A stretch of DNA of 64,000 nucleotides from Combretum micranthum (lineage: Eukaryota > Streptophyta > Magnoliopsida > Myrtales > Combretaceae), in contig JAMXBD010000063.1 of assembly GCA_024138025.1 (NCBI GenBank), forward strand, positions 1,488,001 to 1,552,000, in the 5' to 3' direction. A program made the position numbers and the translations under genes. Positions 12,274-23,766 of the stretch are shown piece after piece; position 1 is the stretch's first letter; the number at the start of each line of letters is the position of its first letter. The notes under the pieces are model-generated. The model was given only the letters and a program-made list of their open reading frames with translations, made no database searches and had not been told where the DNA came from.

Positions 12274-13531
12274 ATGGAGAGGAAGGAATATCTTCAAGAT
12301 GGAGATTGGAGATGGAATGGAGATCATGGAAATGGACACAACGGGAACCCTGCTGAAGAGCAACAAAATTTGCCAGTTCCTGTTATGGCCAATGATCATC
12401 CTCCTCATTCGATAGCAGGAAATGAGATACACATACCTATGTGGCAGTATTTTATGCCCACAATTGATGGAGTTGCAGCATCCATTGATTGGCCCACTAT
12501 TCATGCAAACAACTTTGAGTTGCAGCCAGCTTTGATACAAATGGTGTAAGTAGATCAATTTGGTGGAGGTAGTTTTGGAAAATCCACATGACCATTTGAA
12601 GAATTTCCTATAGATTTGTGCTACCATAAAGAGTAATGGGGTTTCTAATGATGCTATTCACCTTCGACTGTTCCCTTTTTCACTTAGGGACAAGGCAAGA
12701 AGTTGGTTAAATTCCTTAGCCCTGCACTCTTTAACAAGTTGGGATCAGTTGGCACAACAATTTTTGGAACAATTCTTTCCTCCCAACAAGACAATCCAAC
12801 TAAGGAACGAAATCTTTTCCTTTCAGCAGTATGAAGGCGAAACCCTATATGAAGTGTGGGAAAGATTTAAGGAGCTCCTCAGATGTTGCCCCCATCATGG
12901 AATCTCTTTTCAAGATCAGAAGAGAATATTCTATACTGCTCTTGGAGATCAACTGAAAACGATGATTGATGCGACAACAGGTTGGAGCTTGATGTACAAA
13001 AGCGATCCAGAGGCTTACAATTTAATCAACGGGTTGGCAAGAACAACTTTTCAGTGGCATAGTAAGCGGAATAAGTCGAGATCGGTGGGTGCCATTTATG
13101 AATCAGAGACAGTTTCCAAACTTCAACAGCAAGTGGCCTCACTTACTGATCAGATGAGACGAATGCAACCTATGTCAAGAGCAGGACCAATTTATAAGCC
13201 AAGCATGAATGCAATCTCTCATGATGATCCTAAGATGAGTTGTTTGGAGTATCCATTGGAAGATTCCTATGCTCCAAGTTCCAGCAATGAGCAAGCAAAC
13301 TATGTGAATCAATTTGAGAAAAGAGCTGGGAATTACAATCCATACTCCAACACTTACAATCTTGGATTGAGGGATCATCCAAATTTTCGATGGAGCAATC
13401 AGAATGCACCTCGAGCATCACCACCACCTATGAATCAACAACAGAAAAATCCACAAAAGGAAAAGGATAAAATAGTTGAGCTTTTGCAGGAGATATTGAA
13501 AAAGCAAACTAATCAAGATTCAATCATTTAG
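12274..13531 (+). pseudogene. gag of the Athila-type element (broken)
   Basis: Two open frames in different phases (12274-12549 and 12749-13531), with damaged sequence between, make up a plant retrotransposon gag. The second contains the capsid-like core: SLRDKARSWLNSL just upstream, then WDQLAQQFLEQFFPP, YEGETLYEVWERFKELL and the CCPHHGI block. A Gln-rich segment follows, with probable coiled coil at SKLQQQVASLTDQMRRMQ. Gag packages the element RNA in cytoplasmic particles. I see no CCHC knuckle. At least one frameshift and the stop at 13529-13531 break continuity with pol. Confidence 0.8.
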
Positions 13532-13559
13532 GATTTGCAAACTCAAGTAGCTCAGTTGT

Positions 13560-14031
13560 CTGAAACATGAAAACACCGTCCTCAAGGCACTCTTCCAAGT
13601 ACTACCAAAAATAATCCTAAAGAGGAGGTGAAAGTAATCACTCTTAGAAGTGGAAAAGAAGTCACCAAGAGTGGTGTAGGAAGCAGTCTAGAAATGCAAG
13701 AAAAAGAGAAAGAAAAAGGGCAAAATTATTTATGACTAAGGCAATGGAAGGCATGAGGATAAGGCTGAAAATTCACCATAAATCAAGTTGGATGTGCCAT
13801 CATCAAGCCATGATAAATGGAAAAGAGATGTGGAAGAAGACGAGAGATGGAAGCCAGAAGTGAAGCATTATGTTCCACCCTAGACCATTAGTTTGAGAAG
13901 TTTTTGGAAATTTTCAAGAAGTTGCACATCAACATTCCATTCATGGATGCACTTAAATCAATGCCATCTTATGGGAAATTTATGAAGGATATCCTCACAA
14001 AGAAAATATGACTAGCTGACATGAGACTATC
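13560..14031 (+). pseudogene. gag-pol linker of the Athila-type element
   Basis: VITLRSGKEV (about 13630-13660) and KKLHINIPFMDALKSMPSYG (about 13916-13975) are linker motifs characteristic of Athila polyproteins between gag and protease. They lie in frames interrupted by stops. Confidence 0.6.
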
Positions 14032-14421
14032 ATGCTAACCCATGAATGTACAGTTATTCTTCAAAATAAGTTGCCACAGAAATTGAAAAATCCGAGCAAC
14101 TTCATTATTCCTTGCATCATTGGAGAATCATATTTTGATAAGGCACTTTGCGATCTTGGAGCAAGTATAAATCTTATGCCTTTGTCAATTTTTGAGGAAT
14201 TGGGGCTAGGAGAGTGTAAACCGACCATGATTTCCTTACAACTAGCCGACAAAAGCATAAAACATCCAAGAGTGATGGTAGAGGATGTGTTAGTCAAGGT
14301 GGACAAGTTTCTTTTTCCGGCTGATTTTATCATGCTTGATATGGCTGAAGACCGAGAGATCCCCTTGATCTTGAGAAGACCTTTCTTGGCTACCATTCAA
14401 GCATTGATTGATGTAGCATAA
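14032..14421 (+). pseudogene. Aspartic protease region of the Athila-type element
   Basis: A 129-residue open frame holds the retropepsin signature in the Athila form, LCDLGASINLMPLSIFEELG, with the catalytic Asp retained. The conserved PFLAT end is preceded by LILRR, where a Gly is expected in the usual ILGRP box. The protease would cut the gag-pol polyprotein. The frame ends in a TAA at 14419-14421 instead of running on into RT, so the polyprotein is broken here. The sequence after the stop (14428-14742) continues in frame as the acidic linker leading to RT. Confidence 0.75.
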
Positions 14422-14742
14422 GGAAAATTGACACTTCGGGCCATGGATGAGCAAGTTACTTTTGATGTGTTTCGATCTCTTAGACACTTAGCTAGTAATG
14501 ATACTTGCTTCCACGTTGATATTATTGATCAGCTAGTTCAGGAATATAAAGAGGATACTTTTAAGATGAGTGGAAATTCCAAGCATGAGCTATCACCGGA
14601 TTGGAGTGATGACGAGGATGAGCTTGATATTCCCAATGATGAAATTGAAGCATATGAGCAGTTGATGGAGCCTAATAATCAAGACAATAGTGCAGATGAA
14701 GTGAATCGAAATCACTCAGTGGATACATCTACTGTCACTTAG

Positions 14743-15671
14743 ATGAGACCACCTCAATTTGAGCGCTTGAAGGCTAACACAAAGACGTTAATTCCATCCA
14801 TACAAGAGCCTCCTAAACTTGAGTTAGAAAAACTTCTTGAACACCTCAAGTATGTGTTCTTAGGTGAGAATAACACAATCTCGATCATCATTTCTGTGGA
14901 GTTGTCATCTGAACAGGAGAGTAAGCTAATTGAGGTACTTAGACATCATAAGGAGGCTATTGGGTGGACAATTGCAAATATTCATGGAATCCATCCATCT
15001 GTATGTACTCATCGGATTCTTATAGAAGCCGAATTCAAGCCTACAGTCCAACCACAGAGAAGACTTGATCCTACTTTGAAAGAAGTAGTGAAGAAGGAGG
15101 TATTAAAGCTACTTGACGGCGGAATCGTTTATCCTATCTCCGACAGTAAGTAGGTGAGTCCTACTCAAGTGGTACCTAAGAAGGGGGGTATGATAGTTGT
15201 GCATAACGACAAGAATGAGTTGATACCAACTCGAACTGTAACTGGATGGAAGGTATGCATCAACTATTGAAAGCTGAATGACACCACCCACAAAGATCAT
15301 TTTCCTCTTCCCTTCATACACCAAATGCTGAGAGGCTAGTCGGACATGAATACTATTGTTTCTTGGATGGGTATTTGGGCTATAATCAAATTCCTATAGC
15401 TCTAGAGGATTAGGAGAAGACTACATTTACCTGTCCATACAGTACGTTTGTATTCAGACGCATGCCTTTTGGTCTATGTAATGCACCAGCAACTTTCCGA
15501 AGATGTATGATGGCACTATTCTAAGACATGATTGAGAAATTCATAGAAGTCTTTATGGATGACTTTTCTATATATGGAGCTTTATTTGACAACTATTTGG
15601 AGAATTTGTCATCAGTTCTCAAGAGATGCAAAGACACTCACCTAGTTTTAAAGTAGGACAAGTATCACTTT
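14743..15671 (+). pseudogene. Reverse transcriptase of the Athila-type element (broken)
   Basis: The fingers region is open in 14743-15153 (KEVVKKEVLKLLDGGIVYP). The palm follows in fragments broken by several stops: FLDGYLGYNQIP, RMPFGLCNAPATFRRCM and the active-site box FMDDFSIYG near 15554-15580, which keeps both Asp residues. Lesions include TAG codons at otherwise ordinary sense positions. It copies element RNA into DNA in intact relatives. No intact frame spans the domain. Confidence 0.8.
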
Positions 15672-16529
15672 ATGGTGCAAGAAGGAATTGTGCTAAGCTA
15701 TAAGATCTCCAGAAAGGGAATTGAGGTGGATAGAGCTAAAGTAGAGGTGATTTCTAAGCTGCCACCACCAGTGAATATGAAAGGAATACGGAGTTTCCTT
15801 GGACCTGTAGGATTCTACAAGAGGTTTATCAAGGACTTTTCCATGACTTCAAGACCTTTTTGTACTTTACTAGAAAAAGATACTCCTTTTTCTTTTGACA
15901 GTGCTTGTTTACAAGCTTTTGAGCTTTTGAAGGAAAAGTTGACCATAACACTAGTCATTGTAGCACCAGATTGGGAGCTACCATTTGAGCTTATGTGCGA
16001 CGCTAGTGATATAGCAATTGGTGTAGTGCTTGGTCAAAAGAGGAACCGAGTTTTTCAGGTAATTTACTATGCTAGCAAGATGATGAATGAAGTACAACGA
16101 AATTATGCTACCATAGAAAAGGAATTACTAGCTTTAGTATTTTCTTGTCATAAATTCAGATCATATTTCATCAATTCTAAGGTAATTATCTATACTAACC
16201 ATTCTACACTTAAGTACTTATTAGCAAAAACAGATGCAAAGCCTAGGCTTCTAAGATGGATCTTGCTTTTGCAAGATTTTGATATTGAAATTAGAGATAA
16301 GAAGGGAGTGGCAAATGTTGTTGCTGACCATCTTTCAAGGATTGTAAATAAAAAAGATGAGTTACCTATTAATGAATCACTCCCTGATGAGTATCTCTAT
16401 GAAATTTCAATTAAAGATCTACCTTGGTATGCAGATATAGTGAATTATTTGGTTTCTGGAATTTTACCATATAAAATTTCTCATCACCAGAAACGAAAAT
16501 TTTTGTCAGATGTGAAACAATATTTCTAG
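15672..16529 (+). pseudogene. RT thumb and RNase H of the Athila-type element
   Basis: A 285-residue open frame starts in the RT connection ([20 protein letters not shown]) and runs through RNase H. The first catalytic Asp is present in [12 protein letters not shown] and the Glu in [12 protein letters not shown]. The third carboxylate position, normally Asp before His, reads [10 protein letters not shown], an Asn substitution expected to kill activity. The end of the domain, VVADHLSRI, is intact. The frame closes at a TAG (16527-16529) before integrase. Confidence 0.8.
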
Positions 16530-17719
16530 GATAAGTCACTTCTTTTTAAAAGTTGTGCAGACCAAGTAATTAGGAGATGTGTACTTGCATCTGAAATTGT
16601 TGATATACTATATCACTACCATAATCGAGAAGTTGGTGGTTATTTTGGTGCAAAACGAACTGCTGCCAAGATACTTCAACGTGGATTTTACTAGTTTACT
16701 AGCCCACTTTGTTCAGAGACTGTAGAGAATATGTTTAGAGTTGTAATCAATGCAAAAGAACAGGGAACATTTCCAAGCAGTATGAGATGCCACAGCATGG
16801 AATCCTAGTGATAGAGATCTTTGATGTTTGGGGGACAGATTTTATGGGACCATTCCCATTATCCTTCGATAACAAGTATATCCTTGTAGCAGTTGATCAT
16901 GTATCAAAATGGGTTGAAGTTGTTGCTCTTCCTACTAATGATGCACGAGGAGTACTTAAGTTCTTAAAAAGAAACATTTTCACTAAGTTTGGGACACCAA
17001 AAGCAATTATTAGTGATGGAGGAACTCACTTCTGCAATAAATAGTTTGACAATTTACTTGTAAAGTATGGAGTGAGACATAAGGTGGTCACACCTCATCA
17101 TCCTCAAACAAGTGGTCAGGTAGAGCTATCTAATAGAGAGCTTAAGCGAATCCTTGAGAAAACAGTCAATTCCTCAAGGAAGGATTGGTCGCTAAAGCTT
17201 GATGATGCACTTTGGGCCTACCGAACTACTTAGAAGAACCCCATTGGAACGTCCCTATACCGCATGCTGTATGGAAAAGCTTGTCATCTCCCTATGGAAT
17301 TGGAACACAAAGCTTACTGGGCAATAAAATTCTTGAACTTTGATTGACAAACTGTTAGGAACCACAGCTTACTCCAATTGAATGAACTGGATGAGTTTTG
17401 AAATGAGGCTTTTAAGAATGCTCACATTTACGAAGAGGGAACCAAGAAGTGGCATGATAGGCAAATCTTATATCAAGAGTTCAAGGAAGGACAAAAGGTT
17501 TTACTTTACAACTCTCATTTAAGGCTTTTTCCTGGTAAGCTAAGGTCTAGGTGATCGGGCCCATTTGAGATCACAAAAGTCTTCCCTTATGGAGTGATTG
17601 AGATCAAGAAAGATGGAGAGGAGCCTTTCCAAGTCAATGGTCATCAACTGAAACACTTTTGGGAGAGGAGATTTGTGGAGGTAAGTAAGAAGGACTTGGA
17701 TCTTAAAGATCCAAGCTAA
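16530..17719 (+). pseudogene. Integrase of the Athila-type element (broken)
   Basis: The HHCC zinc-binding region is readable around 16610-16770 (YHYHNREVGGYFGAKRTAAK, then a CNQCK block) across frame changes. The catalytic core is open in 16787-17044, with the first Asp in GTDFMGPFP and the second in IISDGGTHF. The Glu lies further on in [14 protein letters not shown], after a TAG at 17042. C-terminal blocks continue to about 17700 with further stops. No chromodomain is seen, as usual for Athila. Integrase would join element DNA to the chromosome; this copy cannot. Confidence 0.8.
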
Positions 17720-18443
17720 GCTTATAAAGGAAAAGTCGGGCTAAGCGACTTTAAACTAAGCGCTTCTTAGGAGGCAATCCATGTCTAATATTGTATCTTT
17801 GTTTTGTTTTAGTCTACAGATCATAGCAATTTTTTGTTTTGTGCTTTAAACAAACAAAGGAAGAATCAACTTGAGAGTAAGAAAACAAGAAAGCAATCTA
17901 GGTAAATCACATAAACTCTATAGAATGTAAGGTAAGTATTCTAATTTTTAGAGTACTACTTATCTTAATTAGAGCTAAATATAGGTTTCTAGAAAGATAG
18001 GAATAATGTTTAAAAATAAAATAAAATAAAATTTTGATAAAACAAGGAAATTTTTTATACCGACATTATTAATTTGAACGTTGTCGGTGTTCCAGCTAGC
18101 TTAGACTTTCTAAGCAATTTGTCAACATAACAAATGCTGGACTTCGGTAAATTAAACACCGCAGGTATTGATAGCCGGCATAGACCTGTATGTCGGCAGT
18201 GTAAAAAGGTAAGCCATCGGCCATTTGCTCTCGACAGGAATTTAGAAATTGCAGCATTAGTATGTATGCCGCCAGCGTGGTCGATAAATTGTCGGCGTAG
18301 TACCTGTAGATCGAGTTTAAACAGGTTCTTTTTCTTTTTCTCTTCCCTATTCTTAATCTCTCACTCCTTTACTCTCCTTAGCATTTTTTCCCTCTCGACC
18401 TTCACTTCACTCATCCTTTTGATTCCTTTGCTTTCAATCAAAT
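17720..18443 (+). promoter_or_regulatory. Leader of the 3' ORF with U3-like words and a pyrimidine tract
   Basis: Between integrase and the 3' ORF there is no pol sequence. 18058-18300 carries repeated words such as GCCGGCAT, GCCGCCAGCGTGG and GTCGGCG, the same vocabulary as the element's U3. It is followed by a long pyrimidine-rich tract (about 18318-18440) with CCTTAG near its middle, which could serve as a 3' splice site. I infer a leader for a separately expressed ORF; nothing shows that it is used. Confidence 0.4.
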
Positions 18444-19662
18444 ATGGCTCTAAAACAAAAGAAACAATGCACTACTGAGCCATCTTCTTCAAGATCACAA
18501 TCCATGAATGTTTTGTCCAGTCAGCAATACGCTAAGGATTGCAAGAAACAACTTCTAAAAATGGATTTCATGAACTCCCAACATATGGATTGGGAGTTAC
18601 TGGATGACTTTAGTATTCATGATTGGGTACTAAATTTGATAAGAGATGAAGCCTAGCTAAAGATTTTTGGATGGAGAGAAACTGCATACAAAAATCTAAC
18701 CATTGAAGTTCTTTCCACTTTAAAAGTGGAGTTAAAGGGAGATGAATCCAAATTTGTCATTCAGGCTTATGGGCAAATTCGGGAGATCAGGTTAAAGGCG
18801 ATGGGGAGGTTCTAGGTTTATATGATGATGAGCAGGACAATTTAGAACTTCCAACTCTTGGCCCAAAGGAGAGAATGCCATGACACAAGAAGTTTATTGG
18901 GCTAAGTTGATTGCTCCTTCATAGGATCCCTACATTGCATCCAAATTGGTTGCCTCTACTTTTACAAAAGTGGAACATCGGCTTCTCCATCATATCTTTG
19001 CACATACAGTGAGTTGCAAGAAGACTAGTCATAGCAAAGGGACTAGTTTTGACATGTTTTATTTGTATAGTCTCATTATAGACTATAGGATTGATTTAGG
19101 AGTGGAAATAGAAAATTTCATCTTCCGACAAGCCGATGATACTAGTACTAAGTTCCTGTTTTGTGGAGGATACATTACTAAGTTGCTGAAAGGGATGAAT
19201 ATCTTCTTAGAGCTTGAAGGAGATGTAGAAATACCTAGTAAGAAGATTTCATCTACTCCTTTCAAGAGCTAGGGATTATTTAAATTCCCTAGAGGAGTGC
19301 CATCACCAGTGATGGAGGAGTTTGAGTTCTAGGATGTCTTTCCTGGTGATATGCCTGTTTCAGTTCCTGCTCTAGCTCCAGCCCCTGCTGACATGCCTTC
19401 TTCTTCATCCCATCCTCTTCCTTTAGTTCCTTCTTTCCGTTATGATATGGACCGATTGCAGTCAGATATTGAGATATTGAAGAGGGATCAAAAACAGCTC
19501 AGGGAAGCCCAGGATAAAGAGATCAAGAAGAATAAGAAGTTCAGATCTTCCATTTTTAAGATGCTAAAAGTTGTTTTATCTTGTTTCCATCCTCCAGCGA
19601 CAAATCTGATCACATATGAGACATCTGAGGAGGACAACGGTAACACGGAGGCAACGAGCTAG
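18444..19662 (+). pseudogene. Extra 3' ORF of the Athila-type element, env-position, broken
   Basis: Three pieces (18444-18656, 18946-19272, 19351-19662) and readable sequence between them form one former ORF downstream of integrase. The middle piece contains HRLLHHIFAHTVSCKK, then SFDMFYLYSLIIDYRID and FLFCGGYITKLLKGMNIF. I associate this pattern with the non-enzymatic Athila ORF family found in many plants, whose function is unknown. The last piece has a Pro/Ala/Ser-rich linker, a likely coiled coil (MDRLQSDIEILKRDQKQLRE) and a basic tail. Stops and frameshifts separate the pieces. I see no convincing signal peptide, so calling it an envelope would be guesswork. Confidence 0.55.
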
Positions 19663-19997
19663 AGTTCCCGCTAGCTCTTTTTTATTTTTCCTTTTATTTT
19701 CTTCATTTGAACCAATCTGTGTTTTTTTTTTTTTTTTTAGACCCAAGTTCCTATGGGTAGATTCATGATTGCTGATCTATAGTTAAGTAGATTTTTTTTC
19801 TTTTTCTTTTTGCTTTTTATTTTCTCTTTTTGTTTTTCTTTTGTAGTGCTCATAGGGAAGACTCCTGCAAGCAAAACTCTCTTTCTTGGAATGATTATCC
19901 ATGATATTGCTACAACTTCAGGGAAGTCCAATTTTTCTTACTCCATATGTATTCTTTTTCTTTGAACTGCTTAGCACAGTGTGGTCACTGCTTATCT

Positions 19998-20014
19998 TAA
20001 GTGTGGGGGATTGG
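19998..20014 (+). other. Internal purine-tract motif resembling a polypurine tract
   Basis: CTTAAGTGTGGGGGATT resembles the conserved polypurine tract of Athila elements but lies 1.23 kb upstream of the 3' LTR. The real end-adjacent tract is at 21235-21247. The AT-rich sequence between them has no coding motif that I recognise. Confidence 0.45.
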
Positions 20015-21234
20015 ATAATATGAAGTGGAGTTTGTAGAATTTGAGAAGTGGAGTATGAGTATGATTGAGATGTCTGAATTGTTGAACAAGTGTTGTTTAT
20101 CTTATATATTCATGACATTTGTTTTGGAATGATACACCCACACTTAGAATTATTTGTTCTAAAAGCATGATCTAGCAAAATTAAGGCCAATTTTTCAAAA
20201 AATTTTAGAAATCTTGAGATTGTGTTGCAAATTAAAGATAGCATTGAAATGAAAAAGAAAATGCCTTACTTACTTACTTTTGTGATTAGATTATTTAGTT
20301 GAAATTAAGTAGTAAAATCTCTAAGAAACAAACTTACCTTGTATTAATTTTGGAATTTGAAATTTGAAGAAGGTCAAATCCTTTTGTGAAAAATAAACAG
20401 GTTTACTTCTAGGAAAAAGTTAGTTGGTATATAATCCTTGGAGTTCTTCTTAACAATTAGTGAAAGAGGTAGAAGAAATTCATTTCTTAGTGATCCCCTA
20501 TAAAAAAAGTCCTGATTTTGAATTGCATTAAAAGAAAGAAACAAGCATAGCCTGTACTCTACTGACTCAATTGAGTTATGAGTATCGGAACTTGAATCTT
20601 AGAGTGAGAAAGAGTTCTTAGGGGTATTTTGGAACCTTGGTCACTTGGGTGATGAGCCCAAGATGTGCTGACTCAGTGAACTCACTATAACAATAAGGGA
20701 AGAAAAAGGCGAAAGTTCAAAAGTTAAACTTCGAAAAAAAAAAGAAAGAAAGAAAGATGGAGGCTAAAACCTCCCACAAAAAGAAAACAAATGCTTGCAT
20801 AAAGAAAAAGTAAAAAGAATGCAAAGCTTCAAATGTAAGTGAGACTTGTAAAAAAAGGGGAGAAATTCTAGGAATTGAATGGATACCATATGCTTTCATT
20901 CTTTGTTACTTGGATTATATGCATGCTAAATATCCATTGAAGTTTAAATGAGTATTTTTCCTTAGTGAACTTTTGTTTACTTTTTGATAAGATAATTCTT
21001 TTGTTAAACATAAGGATTAAAGTTTGGTTTTTCTAGATTAGCTACTGAATTTTGATTTTAGTAATCTAGTTACAAGCCCAAAGTTGGTTTTAGCAGTAAG
21101 CAACCAAAATTGCAAGTCCTAAGTCATACAATGAAAAGAAAGATGCTTAAATTGAAATTTGAAATTTTGTACAATCTAGGATGGATTTCTGCTTAAGTTT
21201 AATTGATTTTGTTTGAGTACAAGCAACAACTCAA

Positions 21235-21247
21235 GTGTAGGGGAATA
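21235..21247 (+). promoter_or_regulatory. Polypurine tract next to the 3' LTR
   Basis: GTGTAGGGGAATA directly abuts the TGATGAAC start of the 3' LTR, the position from which plus-strand DNA synthesis is primed. Confidence 0.65.
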
Positions 21248-23124
21248 TGATGAACTCATATTCTACATATTTTTCAATGATAAATCATATAAATTTGTTA
21301 CAGATTTTGTAGAAATCAAGTAGGAATTGTATTTCTTTGTGTTAATATTGTTAAATCAGTCAATAAGGACTTAAAGAACAAATTCAAGAACAATTGGATG
21401 AAGTTGCACAATTTTGAAGAAAAATGAACTCAACACCGGCATTTGGAAGCCAAACGCCATTGGCGTAGGGGCAGTACAACCTTAGAACAGGAACCAATCC
21501 CTTAAGGAAGCCATCAACGCTGCCTGCGTTGAATGAAGGAGATGACAACTTCTGCAATTGTAATCAACGCTAGAAAATCTTGAAAGTACACCACCAGCGT
21601 TGACCCAACCTTCAAAGTGAACAGAAAGCAAATCCTTAACGCTGGAGACCATACTGCCAACATAGGGAGAAAGAATTCACCAATGTTACATTGCATTCAT
21701 TGTACGTCGGCTTTCTAGGAATCAAAGCCGCCACGTACAAGCCAGCGTAGAATCATATCAGAATGAAATACGCCCATGTATTTGGTTGTGTAACTCTCGA
21801 GATAATTTCAATGTATTCAAACACTGACAAGATCCATTCTACGATGCTAGCGTAGAGCTAGCGTAAGCTCAAGAGGCATATTCAATTACACTTAATGCCA
21901 ACCATATCTAAATCAATGCCGCCGACGTAGACCTTGAAACCGCCCATGTATGTCTCTGGCATTTCACCTTCTACATGAAATTTTTCTATAAAACAAAGCT
22001 TCCATGGAGATGAAAGGCATTCGAAAATCATCAGAAAAGAGAGAAAAAGAGAGTTTTAAACATGTTTGAGTGTGTTTCTTCTTTAGAGCACTAAAACTCT
22101 AATGTTCCAGCAACATAGAGGTGATTAGGGTTTAGATACAATCAAGCAATGCCCACATTTTTGGGATTATGGATATGGAGACATCATTTTATGGAAAGGA
22201 ATCAATTTTAAGGTGTTTCTGTCCCTGTTTTATCATATATATATATATATGCTTGATTGTATTTTGAGATGCTTATTCATAGATTGTTATGATTATGCAT
22301 GAATGGATTCGATGAATTGATATATGAATCATGTTGATATTGATTTTGATTACTTGGGAATCTAGTTATCTTTGCTTGTAATCTATTTAATATGTGTCTG
22401 ATCAACATAAATTAGATGGATAGGATTAGAGGTACCTGGGAAGGATTCGATGATCCATACAAGTAAAACTTAAGTTTTTGAAAAAGATTTGTCATAGAGA
22501 TATGCAAGTCTATGATGAAATTTAAGAATCCACTAATCTTTATGCAGTTAGAATTACAAATTTAGGTCGCTTGGCGGTGCTTAGTTTGTAATTTTAACTA
22601 GAATAGTATTTTTAGTAAGAGCAAATTACTATTAAACAGTTAATCATAGATAAATTGCCTTGGCATGATAGTTCATGCTATGATAGGATTTTTGCCACTC
22701 CAGGAGGTGGGCAATTTCTAATGAATTTGATTAAATCCCAAATAATCAACTTCAAATATCAATTTGAAGCATGAGTTATTTCAAATGAGAATATAAATGC
22801 ATTATTCATATTTGTATCTGCATCTCCTAAACCTATATCCCTCGTTATTGTTGCTAGAATATACGGTTTTAATCCTTAACAATCATTTGATAGTTAATTT
22901 TTAGTCAATCACCATAAAGTAACTAAGAATCTGACATTTGATAGCTTATATTACGGTAAGATTCAAATTCTAGTAATTAGCTATATAGCTCTCTGTGGAT
23001 ACGACCTGGACTTACCAGATAATGATGCATTGTATTCGGTGATTTTGTTGATCGGTTAAGTATTACACTTGTATTTGAAATTGAAAATCATTAGAGTATA
23101 ATAGGTGTTACCACTGCAGTTTCA
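21248..23124 (+). repeat. 3' LTR of the Athila-type element
   Basis: 1877 bp, direct repeat of 10146-12019, ending GCAGTTTCA before the flanking GGCTC. It keeps a TATAAAA box at 21987-21993, with U3-type GCC(A/G)GCGT-like words upstream (about 21430-21960). R and U5 would lie downstream. Confidence 0.9.
21987..21993 (+). promoter_or_regulatory. TATA box in the 3' LTR
   Basis: TATAAAA sits about 740 bp into the LTR, just after the U3 word cluster. The same site in the 5' LTR is CATAAAA, so only the 3' copy keeps the canonical box. Confidence 0.55.
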
Positions 23125-23149
23125 GGCTCTCGTGTATAGTTTTCAAGAT

Positions 23150-23560
23150 TGTTCTTTATCTTCTCGACATATCCCTACCCTACTTAGGGTTGGGAACTTC
23201 GCTTTGAGGTAGGGTTGAGAAATGATCATGCCAAAAATTGATTGCGTGGCCCTACCTAATATGGCATCATAGGGGAACCAACAGTCCACCACAAGGAAAT
23301 CTATCTAGTATATGATGTTACATGACTCTTTGTTGAGCTCGAAGAATAAGGTGATGATCCCGCAAGGTCAGATAGGCCGGTTTTGAAACCCATATAGCTT
23401 GTGAACATAAGGCCTCAACTTGAATCTCAGCTCATGTTTTGTTTGCTTGTAGGCTGATTGAAGAGGATGTCAGTGTTGCTTCATGTATTGATCAACACTC
23501 TTTTGACTTTCCAGCGTAAATGCGAGCAAAGGTCATCAGGGCATCCTAGTGTGGGGTCTG
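23150..23560 (-). pseudogene. Protease remnant of the Tat-like element
   Basis: On the minus strand, KRVLINT followed by SNTDILF occupies the position of the retropepsin active site, with the usual Asp replaced. Farther on, FPYDAILGRATQSIF matches the flap-distal ILGR box. Heavily damaged. It directly abuts the right edge of the Athila insertion, and the RT that should follow lies on the other side at 10080. Confidence 0.6.
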
Positions 23561-23766
23561 GACCCTTTCATTATCTTCATCTAAAAAGGAAGACACTTAG
23601 TCCTTTTAGGTTCTAGGTTCATCACTTGTCGGGATGAGCTCAGACCAGGTGGTAGTCCTACTCTCGTCGAGGTCAGGGGTCCACCTATGAGAGTATTAGT
23701 CTCAACATCACATTATCGATAGAGTTAGGGCTGATCCAAGCAATCTCGGGTGTCAATGGCTTTCTC

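Larger units (their letters stand above)
10146..23124 (+). mobile_element. Nested Athila-type Ty3/gypsy LTR retrotransposon, 12,979 bp
   Basis: Two long direct LTRs (10146-12019 and 21248-23124) begin TGATGAAC and end TTTCA. The flanking bases are GGCTT on the left and GGCTC on the right, a 5-bp target duplication with one change. A tRNA-Asp-like primer-binding site follows the 5' LTR and a purine-rich tract precedes the 3' LTR. Gag, protease, RT, RNase H and integrase occur in order, followed by an extra ORF region, a layout typical of the Athila lineage. Every coding region carries stops or frameshifts. The LTRs differ at several percent of positions by eye, so the insertion is not recent but is younger than the Tat element it split. 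Confidence 0.9.

Noticed and set aside
12241..12627. 128-residue minus-strand open frame
   Set aside because: It lies antisense over the Athila gag start and has no domain; it is a shadow of the plus-strand gag.
14061..14396. 111-residue minus-strand open frame
   Set aside because: Antisense shadow of the Athila protease, whose motifs are clear on the plus strand.
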